A DNA stretch of 33,358 nt from 2-12-FULL-65-11 sp049679965 (GTDB lineage: Bacteria > Acidobacteriota > Vicinamibacteria > Vicinamibacterales > CAVVIG01): assembly GCA_049679965.1 (NCBI GenBank), contig JBAUGX010000216.1:1-33358 (forward strand), in the 5' to 3' direction. A program made the translations under genes and the position numbers. Under the pieces are notes generated by a model. That model did not search any database. It was not told the DNA's origin and saw only the letters and a program-made list of their open reading frames with translations. Below, piece by piece: positions 23,818 to 33,007 of the stretch (its first letter is position 1; the number at the start of each line of letters is the position of its first letter).

Positions 23818-26157
23818 TCATAAGGGCAGTTCACGAGCACCGGTCGGCCAGGGTTCTTCGACCATGGCACCCTCGCGCACGTCGAGGCGGAACACGTTCA
23901 GTCTGTAAAACAGGTCCGCGAGGAATACCCCCCGTTCCACGAGGGGAAAGAGCGGCTGCTCCGTCGTGGAGAGGACCTGGGACCGTTCGCCCATGCCGAG
24001 CCATCGCAGCAGACGTTGCTGCTCAGTTGCGGTGAGCGCCGCCAGGTTGCGCACGACCAGAGTCGGTGGGCGTTGGTCGCCGAGCGATTCACCCCAGTAC
24101 CTCACCGGCTCCTGGCAATGGGCCCTCAAGGCCTGCAACACCCCTTCGGTCGCCTCCTCGGGCCCCTCGATGAGCATGTTTGGCCGTTTCCTGAGCAGAA
24201 TGCGCCACCTGTTGTCGGAGAGGTCGGGCATGGCCGCCGCGACCGGCAGGGACGGGAGATACACGTCGAATCGACTCCCAACTCCGCGCTCACTCCAGAC
24301 GCGAATCCTTCCCCTCCGGCGCGTCACGATCCCGTGCACGACGGAGAGCCCGAGCCCTGTCCCCTCGCTCGGCGCCTTCGTGGTGAAGAACGGCTCGAAC
24401 ACTCGACGCTTCGTCATCTCGTCCATGCCAGCGCCACGGTCGGTGACGCTGATCGTCGCGTAAGGGCCGGCCAATATGTCGGGCTCGGATCGGACCAGGT
24501 CCGGACTTGCGTCGAACCGTCGCACGGCGATCTCGACTGTGGACGGAAGGGTCACGGCCTGCACCGCATTCGAAACGAGGCTGAGCACAATCTGTCGGAT
24601 TTCAGCTGCATCGGCGAGCACCGCTGGCGTGTCGGGATCGACGGTGACGGCGATCAACACTCCGGCCGGAAGTGTCGCCTCGAGGAGGCCGGCGATTTCC
24701 TGGACGATGGGGCCGAGGCTCAGCGGGCGGCGCTCGCCGGCGCGCGGTCGAGCGAAGGTGTCCATCCGCTGGACAAATGTTCGCGCCTGCGCGCAGGCCG
24801 TGAGTACGGCATCGAGGCTCTGCCGCACGGCCGGATCGGCCGGCGCCAGTCTCCGCGCTATCTCCGAGTTGCCGACGATGATCGCCAGCGCATTGTTGAC
24901 GTTGTGGGCGATGCCACTGGCCAGCGTGGCCATCGTCTCCAGCTTCTGCGCATCCATGAGCTGGAACTCGAGCCGCCGCCGCGCCTCATCCGCTTCTCGA
25001 CGCGCGGTGATGTCCTTGGCTACGCCGCCCAGTCGGTACACTCGGCCGTGCTGGTCCTTGACCGGCGTGACCGTGTCGAGCAGCCATCGGGTTGTGCCAT
25101 CGGATCGCACGATCCGGTAGGTCAGCGACGCCGGCTCCGTGATCGCCCCGCCCAGCCAGGCGTTGTAGCGCTCGGTCACGCGTGCTCGATCGGCAGGGTC
25201 GATCGACTCAATCCACAGCCGAGGGTTCGCATAGAGCGCGGTCACGGGCCGTCCAAGGATTGCCTCGAACGCCGGGCTGGCATACAGGACGTGCTCGGTG
25301 CCGACGTCTCTGAGCCAGAAGATCTGATCAACCGACTCGGCCAGTTGCCGGAACCGCTGCTCGCTCTCCCGGAGCGCCGCCTCCGCCTTCATCCGATCCG
25401 TGACGTCGCGGAAGCTCCAGACGCGGCCCACACTGATGCCGTCCAGGTACTGAGGCTGCGAGTAGCGTTCGAACGTCCGGCCGTCCTTGAAACTGATGAC
25501 GTCAAAGCTCTCAGTGTCAGGGTCGGCGTATAGATCACGGACCTTGGCCAAGTACGCCTCGGGATCGACCAGTTGATCACGCACGAACGCCAGCGCCCGA
25601 TCATCGTCCCCCGAGTCGACGATCGCTGCAGGGATCCGCCACAGCTTGACGAACCGCTGGTTGAAGGCGGTGATGCGGCGCTGACGATCCACGACCAGGA
25701 CGCCATCGGCCGTCGAATTAAGCGTCGACCGCAATAGCGACAGCATCTCGCTGCGCCGGGCTTCCTCGATCTGTGGCGCGGTCTCCATCCGTTCGTTCGC
25801 CCGGAGCTCGGTCACATCACGGCAGATGGCCAGGATGGCGTCCGCCCCCAACGGGACCAGCCGGGCTTCGTAGGCATGTTCACCGTCAGGCATCAACAGT
25901 GTGTAGTCGACAGTGGCCGGGCGCTGGGTGTCACAGACGCGCGCGATCCCCTCCACGAGCCGCGCGGCCACGGGCGGGGGCAGCACGTCGCGCACCGAAC
26001 GCTGCAGGAAGGCCTCGGGCGGCGCGTAGAGCGCGGCGTGACGCCCACCGCGATAGTCGAGGATGATGCCGTCCGGACTGACGAGAAAAAGGAGATCCGG
26101 AAAAAGATCGAAGCTCGTGTTGAGGACGGAGGTCGAGTCGTTCAGGCGATGATCCAT
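23818..26157 (-). CDS. Multi-PAS sensor histidine kinase with C-terminal sigma54-activator-like domain
   Basis: The protein has 779 residues with no membrane segment seen. It has PAS-type domains at about 10-120, 140-255 and 265-385 (the last with PAC-like RLGGVAKDITARREADE). The HisKA helix has the phospho-acceptor His 418 in SGIAHNVNNALA, followed by the ATPase domain with N-box LVSNAVQAV, DRGAGMDE, FEPFFTTK and TGLGLSVV. After the kinase (about 650-779) comes an extra domain with VSTTE-like LSTTEQPLFPLVERGVFLADLFYRLNVFRLD (shown in two parts: LSTTEQPLFPL and LADLFYRLNVFRLD), resembling the end of sigma54-activator AAA+ domains but without Walker A or GAFTGA. No partner response regulator is nearby. 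Ligand unknown. Confidence 0.87.
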   Translation of the reverse strand: MDHRLNDSTSVLNTSFDLFPDLLFLVSPDGIILDYRGGRHAALYAPPEAFLQRSVRDVLPPPVAARLVEGIARVCDTQRPATVDYTLLMPDGEHAYEARLVPLGADAILAICRDVTELRANERMETAPQIEEARRSEMLSLLRSTLNSTADGVLVVDRQRRITAFNQRFVKLWRIPAAIVDSGDDDRALAFVRDQLVDPEAYLAKVRDLYADPDTESFDVISFKDGRTFERYSQPQYLDGISVGRVWSFRDVTDRMKAEAALRESEQRFRQLAESVDQIFWLRDVGTEHVLYASPAFEAILGRPVTALYANPRLWIESIDPADRARVTERYNAWLGGAITEPASLTYRIVRSDGTTRWLLDTVTPVKDQHGRVYRLGGVAKDITARREADEARRRLEFQLMDAQKLETMATLASGIAHNVNNALAIIVGNSEIARRLAPADPAVRQSLDAVLTACAQARTFVQRMDTFARPRAGERRPLSLGPIVQEIAGLLEATLPAGVLIAVTVDPDTPAVLADAAEIRQIVLSLVSNAVQAVTLPSTVEIAVRRFDASPDLVRSEPDILAGPYATISVTDRGAGMDEMTKRRVFEPFFTTKAPSEGTGLGLSVVHGIVTRRRGRIRVWSERGVGSRFDVYLPSLPVAAAMPDLSDNRWRILLRKRPNMLIEGPEEATEGVLQALRAHCQEPVRYWGESLGDQRPPTLVVRNLAALTATEQQRLLRWLGMGERSQVLSTTEQPLFPLVERGVFLADLFYRLNVFRLDVREGAMVEEPWPTGARELPL

Positions 26158-26202
26158 GCGGCGCAGTCCACAAAACTAGCACATCCCTTCGGCCCGTCGT
26201 GA

Positions 26203-26221
26203 AAAGAAATGCTATTTCTTT
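26203..26221. repeat. AT-rich inverted repeat AAAGAAAT-GCT-ATTTCTTT
   Basis: Perfect 8-bp arms flank a 3-nt centre in the 194-nt gap upstream of the histidine kinase and before the small gene at 26352. It could be a regulator-binding operator or a small hairpin. The kinase start lies 46 nt away. On the minus strand a TAGTTT lies between it and the kinase ATG. The rest of the gap shows nothing I can name except an unattached GGAGGGAGG at 26290-26298. Confidence 0.45.
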
Positions 26222-26351
26222 GCGCAGGAAACCGTGGGGCGCATCGTCTCTACCAAGAAACCGGATCGACTTGCACAATAAGAGGACCTGGAGGGAGGAT
26301 CGTATTGCGAGCTTCGGATCGTGACGAGTACGCTCCTCCGAGAGGGCGCCC

Positions 26352-26600
26352 TTGCTGTGGTTCTTTGATCGCAACGATCAACATCTCCGACTCGAAACAC
26401 GCTACGACAACGCGACGTCCGAATACGTCCTCGTCGTCAACTGGCCTGACGGCCGTGAGGACACCGAGCGCTTCACGGATCGGGAAGCGTACCGCCAACG
26501 ACTGGCCGTGATGGAGAGCCGGCTCGAGGCTGAGCGGTGGATGCGTCATGGGCCGCCGGTGATCCTGCCGGACGGTTGGCCAGACCGCCGGCCCACATAG
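26352..26600 (+). CDS. Small conserved-type protein of unknown function
   Basis: The protein has 82 residues. The start is TTG 26352 (MLWFFDRNDQHLRLE), since the next upstream in-frame codons run into a stop and no ATG or GTG lies between; GAGAGGG is 5 nt upstream. It has a beta-rich N-terminus (LRLETRYDNATSEYVLVVNW) followed by a DGREDTERF turn and a charged helix. No membrane segment or signal peptide is seen. I recall similar short proteins in related genomes but no function. It stands alone between the kinase and the convergent cytochrome gene. Confidence 0.65.
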   Translation: MLWFFDRNDQHLRLETRYDNATSEYVLVVNWPDGREDTERFTDREAYRQRLAVMESRLEAERWMRHGPPVILPDGWPDRRPT

Positions 26601-26630
26601 CCGCTATCGCCCTGGATTACCTCTTGAGCC

Positions 26631-27554
26631 TCACTTCGCCCTGTGGCAGTGATAGCAGCCGAGCGCCAGCCGGGTCCGGTTGAATTCATAGGAACGCGTG
26701 AAGTCGTAGGCAGGGCGGCCCAGCACGCGCGCCATGCCTGGCATCACGACCTCGCGCATGTAGGCGGCCCGTGACTGTTTCTCCGGCTCGGCGAGGTAGC
26801 CGTAGATCGCGTTGCGCATCTGCGCGTCCATCACCCCTCCGAACTGTTCCCATCCCTGGCCGCGCAGATCAGGATCCGGCAGCCTGGCGACGGCCGGCAT
26901 CTGCCATCCGCGAGCGTCGGCATCCAGCCCATGACAGGTCAGGCACGTGACCTGATCTGGGCCGCCCTTGATCGGACCGAGCGCCGCGCGCGCCCACGGC
27001 AGGACGGCCTGCTCCATGAAGCGCACGATGTCGGCCTGCGCCCGCCTCCGGCCGCCGGGGTGGATCGGATCGTCGGCGGGGAAGACGAGCGCGGCGCCCT
27101 TGCCGTGCAGGCCGATGGCCACAGCGAAGATCGCTGTCAGGGCGAGCGCGAGGCTGGCGACGACGTGCGACAAACGCGGGGTGGTGCCTCGCGGGTCCCA
27201 GCGAAGCGCCGCGCGCACGGCTTCGTCATCCAGCCGCGCGCGAGGATCGCCGGACAGGAGGTCGAGGATGGCCGCAAGCTGCGCCCCTCTTCGAATACCC
27301 CACAACTCGATCCGCAACGCAGAACGCCTGGACTGCACGACGAGGGTTGATGTGCCGAGCAGTCGATCGAGGCGCGAATACGTCTGGCGAATGTCTGCGA
27401 TCTCGTCGAGCAGAATCTCGTCCGCGTCCCTGGCGCGGACCATCCGCACGAGGCGCAGGTCGGTGAGCCGATAACGCGCGCGCGGAAGGTGCGGGAAGGC
27501 CGAGTGGCCGCTCCAGAGCAGCCGCTCCCATGGCAAGGGGACTTGAAGGGCCAC
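26631..27554 (-). CDS. Bacterial PH-domain protein fused to di-heme cytochrome c
   Basis: The protein has 307 residues. The N-terminal part (about 5-110) resembles a bacterial PH-like domain (WSGHSAFPHLPRARYRLTD, and a final STLVVQSRRSALRIEL). One membrane segment follows (about 128-148). The C-terminal part holds two CxxCH heme c motifs, CLTCH (204-208) and CYHCH (300-304). The PH part would be cytoplasmic and the heme part periplasmic. Met residues around MRNAIYGYLAE and MPGMARV could be axial ligands. The start GTG 27554 lies 16 nt after the LemA stop and has no SD, so translational coupling is likely. The electron partner is unknown. Confidence 0.8.
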   Translation of the reverse strand: MALQVPLPWERLLWSGHSAFPHLPRARYRLTDLRLVRMVRARDADEILLDEIADIRQTYSRLDRLLGTSTLVVQSRRSALRIELWGIRRGAQLAAILDLLSGDPRARLDDEAVRAALRWDPRGTTPRLSHVVASLALALTAIFAVAIGLHGKGAALVFPADDPIHPGGRRRAQADIVRFMEQAVLPWARAALGPIKGGPDQVTCLTCHGLDADARGWQMPAVARLPDPDLRGQGWEQFGGVMDAQMRNAIYGYLAEPEKQSRAAYMREVVMPGMARVLGRPAYDFTRSYEFNRTRLALGCYHCHRAK

Positions 27555-27570
27555 GGAACAAGACCGGCGG

Positions 27571-28140
27571 CTACGGCGTGAAGTTGACTCTTGGCACCTG
27601 CTTGGCTTCGGGCGGCGCCTGGAAGAACGGATACTCCTTGAATCCGAACATCGACGCCGTCAGATTCGCGGGGAACCGCCGCCGCGACGTGTTGTATCCC
27701 TGGACCCGCTCGTTGTACCGCATTCGCTCAACGGCGATTCGATTTTCAGTGCCCGACAGCTCGTCCATCAAGCGGTTGAACTGTTCGTTGGCGCGAAGCT
27801 GCGGATAGTTCTCCACGACAAGGAGCAGTCGTCCGAGTGCGGTCGATTGCTGGTTGGCGGCCTGGATGGTCTCGTCAGGCGTTTTGGCGGCGAGCAGCCG
27901 GGACCTGGAGTCGGCGATGTCCTTGTACACGCCCTCCTCGTGGGCCGCGTAGCCTTTCACCGTCTCGACCAGGTTCGGAATCAGATCGTTGCGGCGCTGA
28001 AGCTGGTTCTCCACCTGCGCCCACTGGGCCTTGATGGCCTCTTCCTGGCCGACGAACCTGTTGTACGAGCAGCCGCCGAGCGGCAGCGCGACGAGCGCCA
28101 ACACCAGGAGCCGCACGCCAGTCCTTCGTGTCATCTGCAT
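27571..28140 (-). CDS. lemA: LemA family lipoprotein
   Basis: The protein has 189 residues. A lipoprotein signal ends at LGGC (Cys about 24), followed by the coiled helical LemA domain: EEAIKAQWAQVENQLQRRND and LIPNLVETVKGYAAHE are hallmark blocks, then ENYPQLRANEQF and LSGTENRIAVERMRYN. LemA proteins are exposed on the outside of the inner membrane and often occur beside TPM/YgcG genes, as here; their role is poorly defined. The ATG has GAGGGTG just upstream. A TACACT further upstream could be a promoter, although the gene follows the TPM gene by only 25 nt on the same strand. Confidence 0.93.
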   Translation of the reverse strand: MQMTRRTGVRLLVLALVALPLGGCSYNRFVGQEEAIKAQWAQVENQLQRRNDLIPNLVETVKGYAAHEEGVYKDIADSRSRLLAAKTPDETIQAANQQSTALGRLLLVVENYPQLRANEQFNRLMDELSGTENRIAVERMRYNERVQGYNTSRRRFPANLTASMFGFKEYPFFQAPPEAKQVPRVNFTP

Positions 28141-28165
28141 ATCACCCTCGTGTGTTCAGTGTAAC

Positions 28166-28999
28166 TTACCAACTAGCGCCGCCGCCGCCGCCACCACTTC
28201 GTCCTCCGCCAAAGCCGCCGAATCCGCCGCCGAAGCTCCGGCCGCCGCCAAACGGTCCGACGCCGCTCGACCACCCGCTCCACCCGCCGCTGCCCCAGGC
28301 CCGGATGCGCCTTCTCGGTCCGCCGCCAATCCGGCTAATCACGAAGAGCGCCATCAGGAGCACGATGACGGCGGTCACCGGGATTGGGATGTCGTCCGGT
28401 TCGTTCTGGTCACGCGGAACAACGACGCCCTCGAGCGTCACGTTCCGCCCGCGCGCGATCCGCGCGACCACGCGCGCCGTGCCGGCGCGCATCCCGGCGC
28501 CGTAGCGGCCGTTGCGGAACTCCGGCACCATGACGAGCCGGCTGGTCTCGCCGGCAAATCCGTCGGTCACCCATTCCTCGAGCGAGTACCCGACTTCGAT
28601 CCGGACCTGCCGTTCCGCGAGGGCCAGCACGATCAGCGCGCCGTTGTTCTTGCCCTTGTCGCCGATGCCGCGGCCGTGATTTTCGAACAGCTTGTTCGCG
28701 TACTCGCGGATGTCGCTGTACCCGGCGATGGTCGGCACGGTGGCGACGACGACGACGTCGCCGCTCGCGGCCCTGAGGGCGCGGCTCATCTGATCGATCG
28801 CCGCCGCGTCCGCCTCGTCGATGAGATGCGCGAAGTCGTTGACGGGCGCCGTCAGTTCGGGCAGCGGAGGCGTCTGAGCTTGGCCGCTGACGGTCCAGCT
28901 AAAGCCGGCCCCCACGTACACCAGGAGCGCTGTCGCAACGAGGCAGGCTAGCCCTGACGGCGAACTGCCGACTGCCGACTGATGACGCGTCACCTTCAT
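28166..28999 (-). CDS. TPM-domain protein, YgcG family
   Basis: The protein has 277 residues. A hydrophobic N-terminal signal is followed by the TPM domain (about 45-180: PVNDFAHLIDEADAAAID, VVVVATVPTIAGY, YANKLFENHGRGIGDKGKNN and GALIVLALAERQVRIEVGY), then a membrane segment (about 210-230, VTAVIVLLMALFVISR) and a Gly/Phe/Arg-rich tail of short repeats ending SW. TPM proteins are envelope proteins with proposed acid phosphatase or chaperone roles. The start ATG 28999 overlaps the stop of the upstream gene (ATGA); ATG 29005 is also possible. The n-region of the signal is encoded by heptad repeats. Confidence 0.87.
   Translation of the reverse strand: MKVTRHQSAVGSSPSGLACLVATALLVYVGAGFSWTVSGQAQTPPLPELTAPVNDFAHLIDEADAAAIDQMSRALRAASGDVVVVATVPTIAGYSDIREYANKLFENHGRGIGDKGKNNGALIVLALAERQVRIEVGYSLEEWVTDGFAGETSRLVMVPEFRNGRYGAGMRAGTARVVARIARGRNVTLEGVVVPRDQNEPDDIPIPVTAVIVLLMALFVISRIGGGPRRRIRAWGSGGWSGWSSGVGPFGGGRSFGGGFGGFGGGRSGGGGGGASW
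28962..28982. repeat. Heptad repeat inside the start of the TPM gene
   Basis: Three consecutive 7-bp units GAACTGC, CGACTGC, CGACTGA lie within the first codons of the TPM gene. Confidence 0.5.
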
Positions 29000-29691
29000 T
29001 TCCATGTGTCGATGTACTTCACCAGCCGTTCGACGGCCGTCAGGTAAAGCGGAAACAGCCGCTCGGCCTCAGCCGACGAAATCTCATCGACGCCGGCCAG
29101 GCCGACGACGGCAGAGGCTGGATGCCCCACCAACCCGAGCGTCCGTTCGAGATGACGCGCCGCGGAGTCGGCGTCGTACGTGTCGGCGTTCCCAGGATCG
29201 ACGAGGCGTGCCACGCTGGTCAGCAGCGCGGCGAACGCGTCGGCCGAGTCCACGACGAGCACGGCCAGCGCGTCGCTGCGGCCGCGTGTCTCGAGAAACC
29301 CCTCGCGCAGGTGCAGCAGGTGACCGCGCGCCCGGACCTCGCACGCGCGCCGAAGATCGGCCGGGTTGACGCTGAGCCCGTCGAACGGATTGCGGCCGGA
29401 GACAACGATGTGGTCGCGGAGGATGGCGCCGAACTCGAAAGGGAAGGCGTCGAGCGATCGGCCGAACTCGCCGGCGGCGAATAGTAGCGGCGTCGCCAGT
29501 CCCGCGTCGTGCCACTCGGTGACTCGCGCCGCACAGGCGCGAAGATCCTCGGCTGACAGCGTGCTGACGATCGCCAGCGTGCGCATCATCTTTGCCGGGG
29601 GACCGTAGACAACGACCGACTGAAGACGGCCGGCGAAGATCTCGTGCAACGCGCGATCGAGCGCGTGGACCGACTCCGGCACGTGGGTCAT
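28996..29691 (-). CDS. Nucleotidyltransferase-fold-like protein, conserved unknown
   Basis: The protein has 231 residues. The N-terminus LHEIFAGRLQSVVVYGPPAK resembles the start of the nucleotidyltransferase fold, where the family usually has GS followed by DxD; here the Ser and the acidic pair are absent, so it is probably catalytically dead or a distant relative. Further blocks are LLFAAGEFGRSLDAFPFEF, VVSGRNPFDGL and LREGFLETRGRSD, and a helical C-terminus. No signal peptide is seen. The start ATG 29691 lies 6 nt after TACAAT; GTG 29697 is an alternative. It heads the operon with TPM, LemA and cytochrome genes; the link is positional only. Confidence 0.75.
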   Translation of the reverse strand: MTHVPESVHALDRALHEIFAGRLQSVVVYGPPAKMMRTLAIVSTLSAEDLRACAARVTEWHDAGLATPLLFAAGEFGRSLDAFPFEFGAILRDHIVVSGRNPFDGLSVNPADLRRACEVRARGHLLHLREGFLETRGRSDALAVLVVDSADAFAALLTSVARLVDPGNADTYDADSAARHLERTLGLVGHPASAVVGLAGVDEISSAEAERLFPLYLTAVERLVKYIDTWK

Positions 29692-29697
29692 CGCCAC

Positions 29698-29703
29698 ATT
29701 GTA
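29698..29703 (-). promoter_or_regulatory. -10-like TACAAT 6 nt before NTase-like gene start
   Basis: TACAAT matches the consensus in 5 of 6 bases on the minus strand and is followed by GTGGCG and ATG 29691. Confidence 0.5.
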
Positions 29704-29710
29704 GGTGAAC

Positions 29711-29716
29711 TAGAAT
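29711..29716 (+). promoter_or_regulatory. -10-like TAGAAT 8 nt before YvcK-like start
   Basis: TAGAAT matches the consensus in 5 of 6 bases. GCTGGTCG then ATG 29725 follow; no SD is present. It lies only 7 nt from the opposite-strand TACAAT. Confidence 0.5.
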
Positions 29717-29724
29717 GCTGGTCG

Positions 29725-30696
29725 ATGCGATTGCGCGAGCTCAACGTCGGCTGTTTCGGCGGTGGCACGGGTCTGCCGAGCCTGCTCGGCGGCCTGAAGA
29801 ACAATCCCTGGCTCCACGCCAACGCCATCGTCACGATGTTCGACAGCGGCGGAAGCTCCGGGCAGCTGCGGGACGAGCTCGGGGTGCTGCCGCCTGGCGA
29901 CGTGGTGCGGTGCGCTCTGGCGCTGGCGCGCAACACGCGCGAGGCGCGGCGGGTGCTGCTCGCTCGACTGCCCACGCTCGAGCACGCCCGCCTCAGCGGT
30001 CACACCGGCGGCAATCTGCTGCTGTCGATGATGGAGCGGTACAGCGGTGATTTTCTCGACGCGGTCGACGGCCTGCGCGCGCTGCTCGGCTGCCGCGGGC
30101 GCGTCTGGCCGGTCAGCGTCGAGCAGGCGTCGGTGTGTGCGGAGTACGGCGACGGGACGATCACGCGCGGCGAAGTGGAAGTCGACGCCGGGCAGTCATC
30201 CGGCCGCCTGGTGCGGCGCATCTGGCTGGAGCCGGCGGTGTCGATCCACCCGGCCGTGGCCAAGGCAATCCCCACGTTTGACGCCGTCATCATCGGGCCC
30301 GGCAGCTTCTATACCAGTCTGATGCCGACCCTGCTCGTCGGCGGTGTTGCCGATGCGCTCGCCAAGATGCCTGGTCCCATCATCCTGGTCGCGAATCTGC
30401 TGACCGAGGGCCGCGGCATGAACGGGTTTACGGCCGCCGAGGCCGTCGTCCGAATCGAGGAGGCGATTGGCCGCAAGGTCGACGTCGTGATTGCCAACGA
30501 GAAGTGGCCATCGCCACAGGTGCTCGGCCGCTACGCGCTCGAGCACAAAGAGCCGCTGGCGATCGGGTCGCTCAAGAATCCATGCGAGATGGTCGGCGGG
30601 GAGTTCTGGACCGGCGAGATCGCGCGCCACAATCGGTTGCGTCTCGCCTATGCCGTGTGGAGCGTGCTGTCGCGGCGCCTGCTCGCGGATGCCTAG
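29725..30696 (+). CDS. YvcK/CofD-like protein (UPF0052, gluconeogenesis factor type)
   Basis: The protein has 323 residues and no signal peptide. Family motifs are CFGGGTGLPSLLGGL at the N-terminus, then FDSGGSSGQLRDELGVLPPGDVVRC and later GHTGGNLLLS, IIGPGSFYTSLMPTLLVGG and LTEGRGMNGF. YvcK binds UDP-sugars and is needed for normal cell wall growth on gluconeogenic carbon sources; CofD moves 2-phospholactate-type groups onto a deazaflavin. Here the acidic TDDGGSSG of YvcK reads FDSGGSSG, so I would not choose between them. Its stop overlaps the convergent phosphoesterase stop in CTAG. Confidence 0.87.
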   Translation: MRLRELNVGCFGGGTGLPSLLGGLKNNPWLHANAIVTMFDSGGSSGQLRDELGVLPPGDVVRCALALARNTREARRVLLARLPTLEHARLSGHTGGNLLLSMMERYSGDFLDAVDGLRALLGCRGRVWPVSVEQASVCAEYGDGTITRGEVEVDAGQSSGRLVRRIWLEPAVSIHPAVAKAIPTFDAVIIGPGSFYTSLMPTLLVGGVADALAKMPGPIILVANLLTEGRGMNGFTAAEAVVRIEEAIGRKVDVVIANEKWPSPQVLGRYALEHKEPLAIGSLKNPCEMVGGEFWTGEIARHNRLRLAYAVWSVLSRRLLADA

Positions 30697-31424
30697 CGAG
30701 ACCGTTTTGGTTTTCGTGTGGCCTTCAGCTTTGCGGCACGCTCGATCATCTCGGCGAGCATGGCACCGGCGGCGCCGCCCTTGGCGGGTTTGCCAGACCG
30801 CCAGAGTGCGGGCGTGTCCGCGGCGAGAATGTCTTCGAGGTCGCCTTCGCTCTTGACGCTCTTTGGCGCGAACTCGGTGATGTCGAGCTCGCCTGACCAG
30901 TCGTCCCGGTGTTTGATCAGCAGCCAGCTTCGACTCTCATTCGATCCACCGGAACCTTCGCTTGTCCCCGATCGACGGCGCGCGCCGGGGAAGCGGCCGG
31001 TCGTTCGCACGAGCACCCACGATCCCTTGAGCTTGTAGCCGTTCAGCGTGAACTTGAGGTCGCCTTTTGCGAGCGCCGCGTCCACGTCGGCCACTTCAGG
31101 CGTCCACGAGCCGCGGTCCCACAGCATCACGATGCCCGCGCCGTAGCCTTCCGGGATGACGCCTTCGAACTCCCCGTACTCGATCGGATGATCCTCGACG
31201 CGCATGGCGAGCCGCTTGGTGGCCGGATCGAGGGACGGCCCCTTCGGGACAGCCCAGGAGAGAAGGACGCCGTTGTGCTCGAGGCGGAGGTCGTAGTGAA
31301 GATGGCTGGCGAGGTGCTTCTGGACGCAGAAGAAGCGCTCGCGCCCCCTGGCCTTCGCCGCCTTACCGGCCGGCTCTGGCGTCTTGGTGAAGTCTCGCTT
31401 CTTCCGATACTCCTCGAGGGCCAT
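30693..31424 (-). CDS. Stand-alone LigD-type 3'-phosphoesterase
   Basis: The protein has 243 residues. The core (about 30-190) is the PE domain of bacterial LigD: FFCVQKHLASHLHYDLRLEHNG with the HxHYDLRxE metal and phosphate site, LSWAVPKGPSLDP, MRVEDHPIEYGEFEG, IPEGYGAG, the LKGSWVLVRT strand and SWLLIKHRDD. It removes 3'-phosphates and ribonucleotides from DNA ends and works with NHEJ ligases. The C-terminus is Lys/Arg/Ala-rich and disordered. No ligase, polymerase or Ku gene is in the window. It starts 7 nt after the peptide transporter stop, so it is probably translationally coupled. Confidence 0.88.
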   Translation of the reverse strand: MALEEYRKKRDFTKTPEPAGKAAKARGRERFFCVQKHLASHLHYDLRLEHNGVLLSWAVPKGPSLDPATKRLAMRVEDHPIEYGEFEGVIPEGYGAGIVMLWDRGSWTPEVADVDAALAKGDLKFTLNGYKLKGSWVLVRTTGRFPGARRRSGTSEGSGGSNESRSWLLIKHRDDWSGELDITEFAPKSVKSEGDLEDILAADTPALWRSGKPAKGGAAGAMLAEMIERAAKLKATRKPKRSR

Positions 31425-31431
31425 GCGCGCG

Positions 31432-32967
<1,536 letters not shown>

Positions 32968-32974
32968 GCGCCGC

Positions 32975-32980
32975 AGTCTA
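32975..32980 (-). promoter_or_regulatory. -10-like TAGACT 7 nt before POT transporter start
   Basis: On the minus strand TAGACT is followed by GCGGCGC and ATG 32967; no SD is present. Confidence 0.45.
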
Positions 32981-32993
32981 CCAGACGTCGTGT

Positions 32994-32999
32994 CAGAAT
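32994..32999 (+). promoter_or_regulatory. -10-like CAGAAT 8 nt before radical SAM-type start
   Basis: CAGAAT, preceded by TGT (extended -10-like), ends 8 nt before GTG 33008. It faces the minus-strand TAGACT across 13 nt. Confidence 0.35.
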
Positions 33000-33007
33000 G
33001 GACTCGC

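Noticed and set aside
24016..25533. 505-codon plus-strand open frame across the histidine kinase
   Set aside because: Antisense to PAS and kinase motifs; shadow frame.
26290..26298. Strong SD-like GGAGGGAGG without a gene
   Set aside because: The frames that start nearby are shadows, and the gene at 26352 has its own SD.
28166..28290. GC-rich tandem repeat as a mobile or CRISPR-like repeat
   Set aside because: It is explained by the Gly/Phe/Arg-rich tail of the TPM protein.
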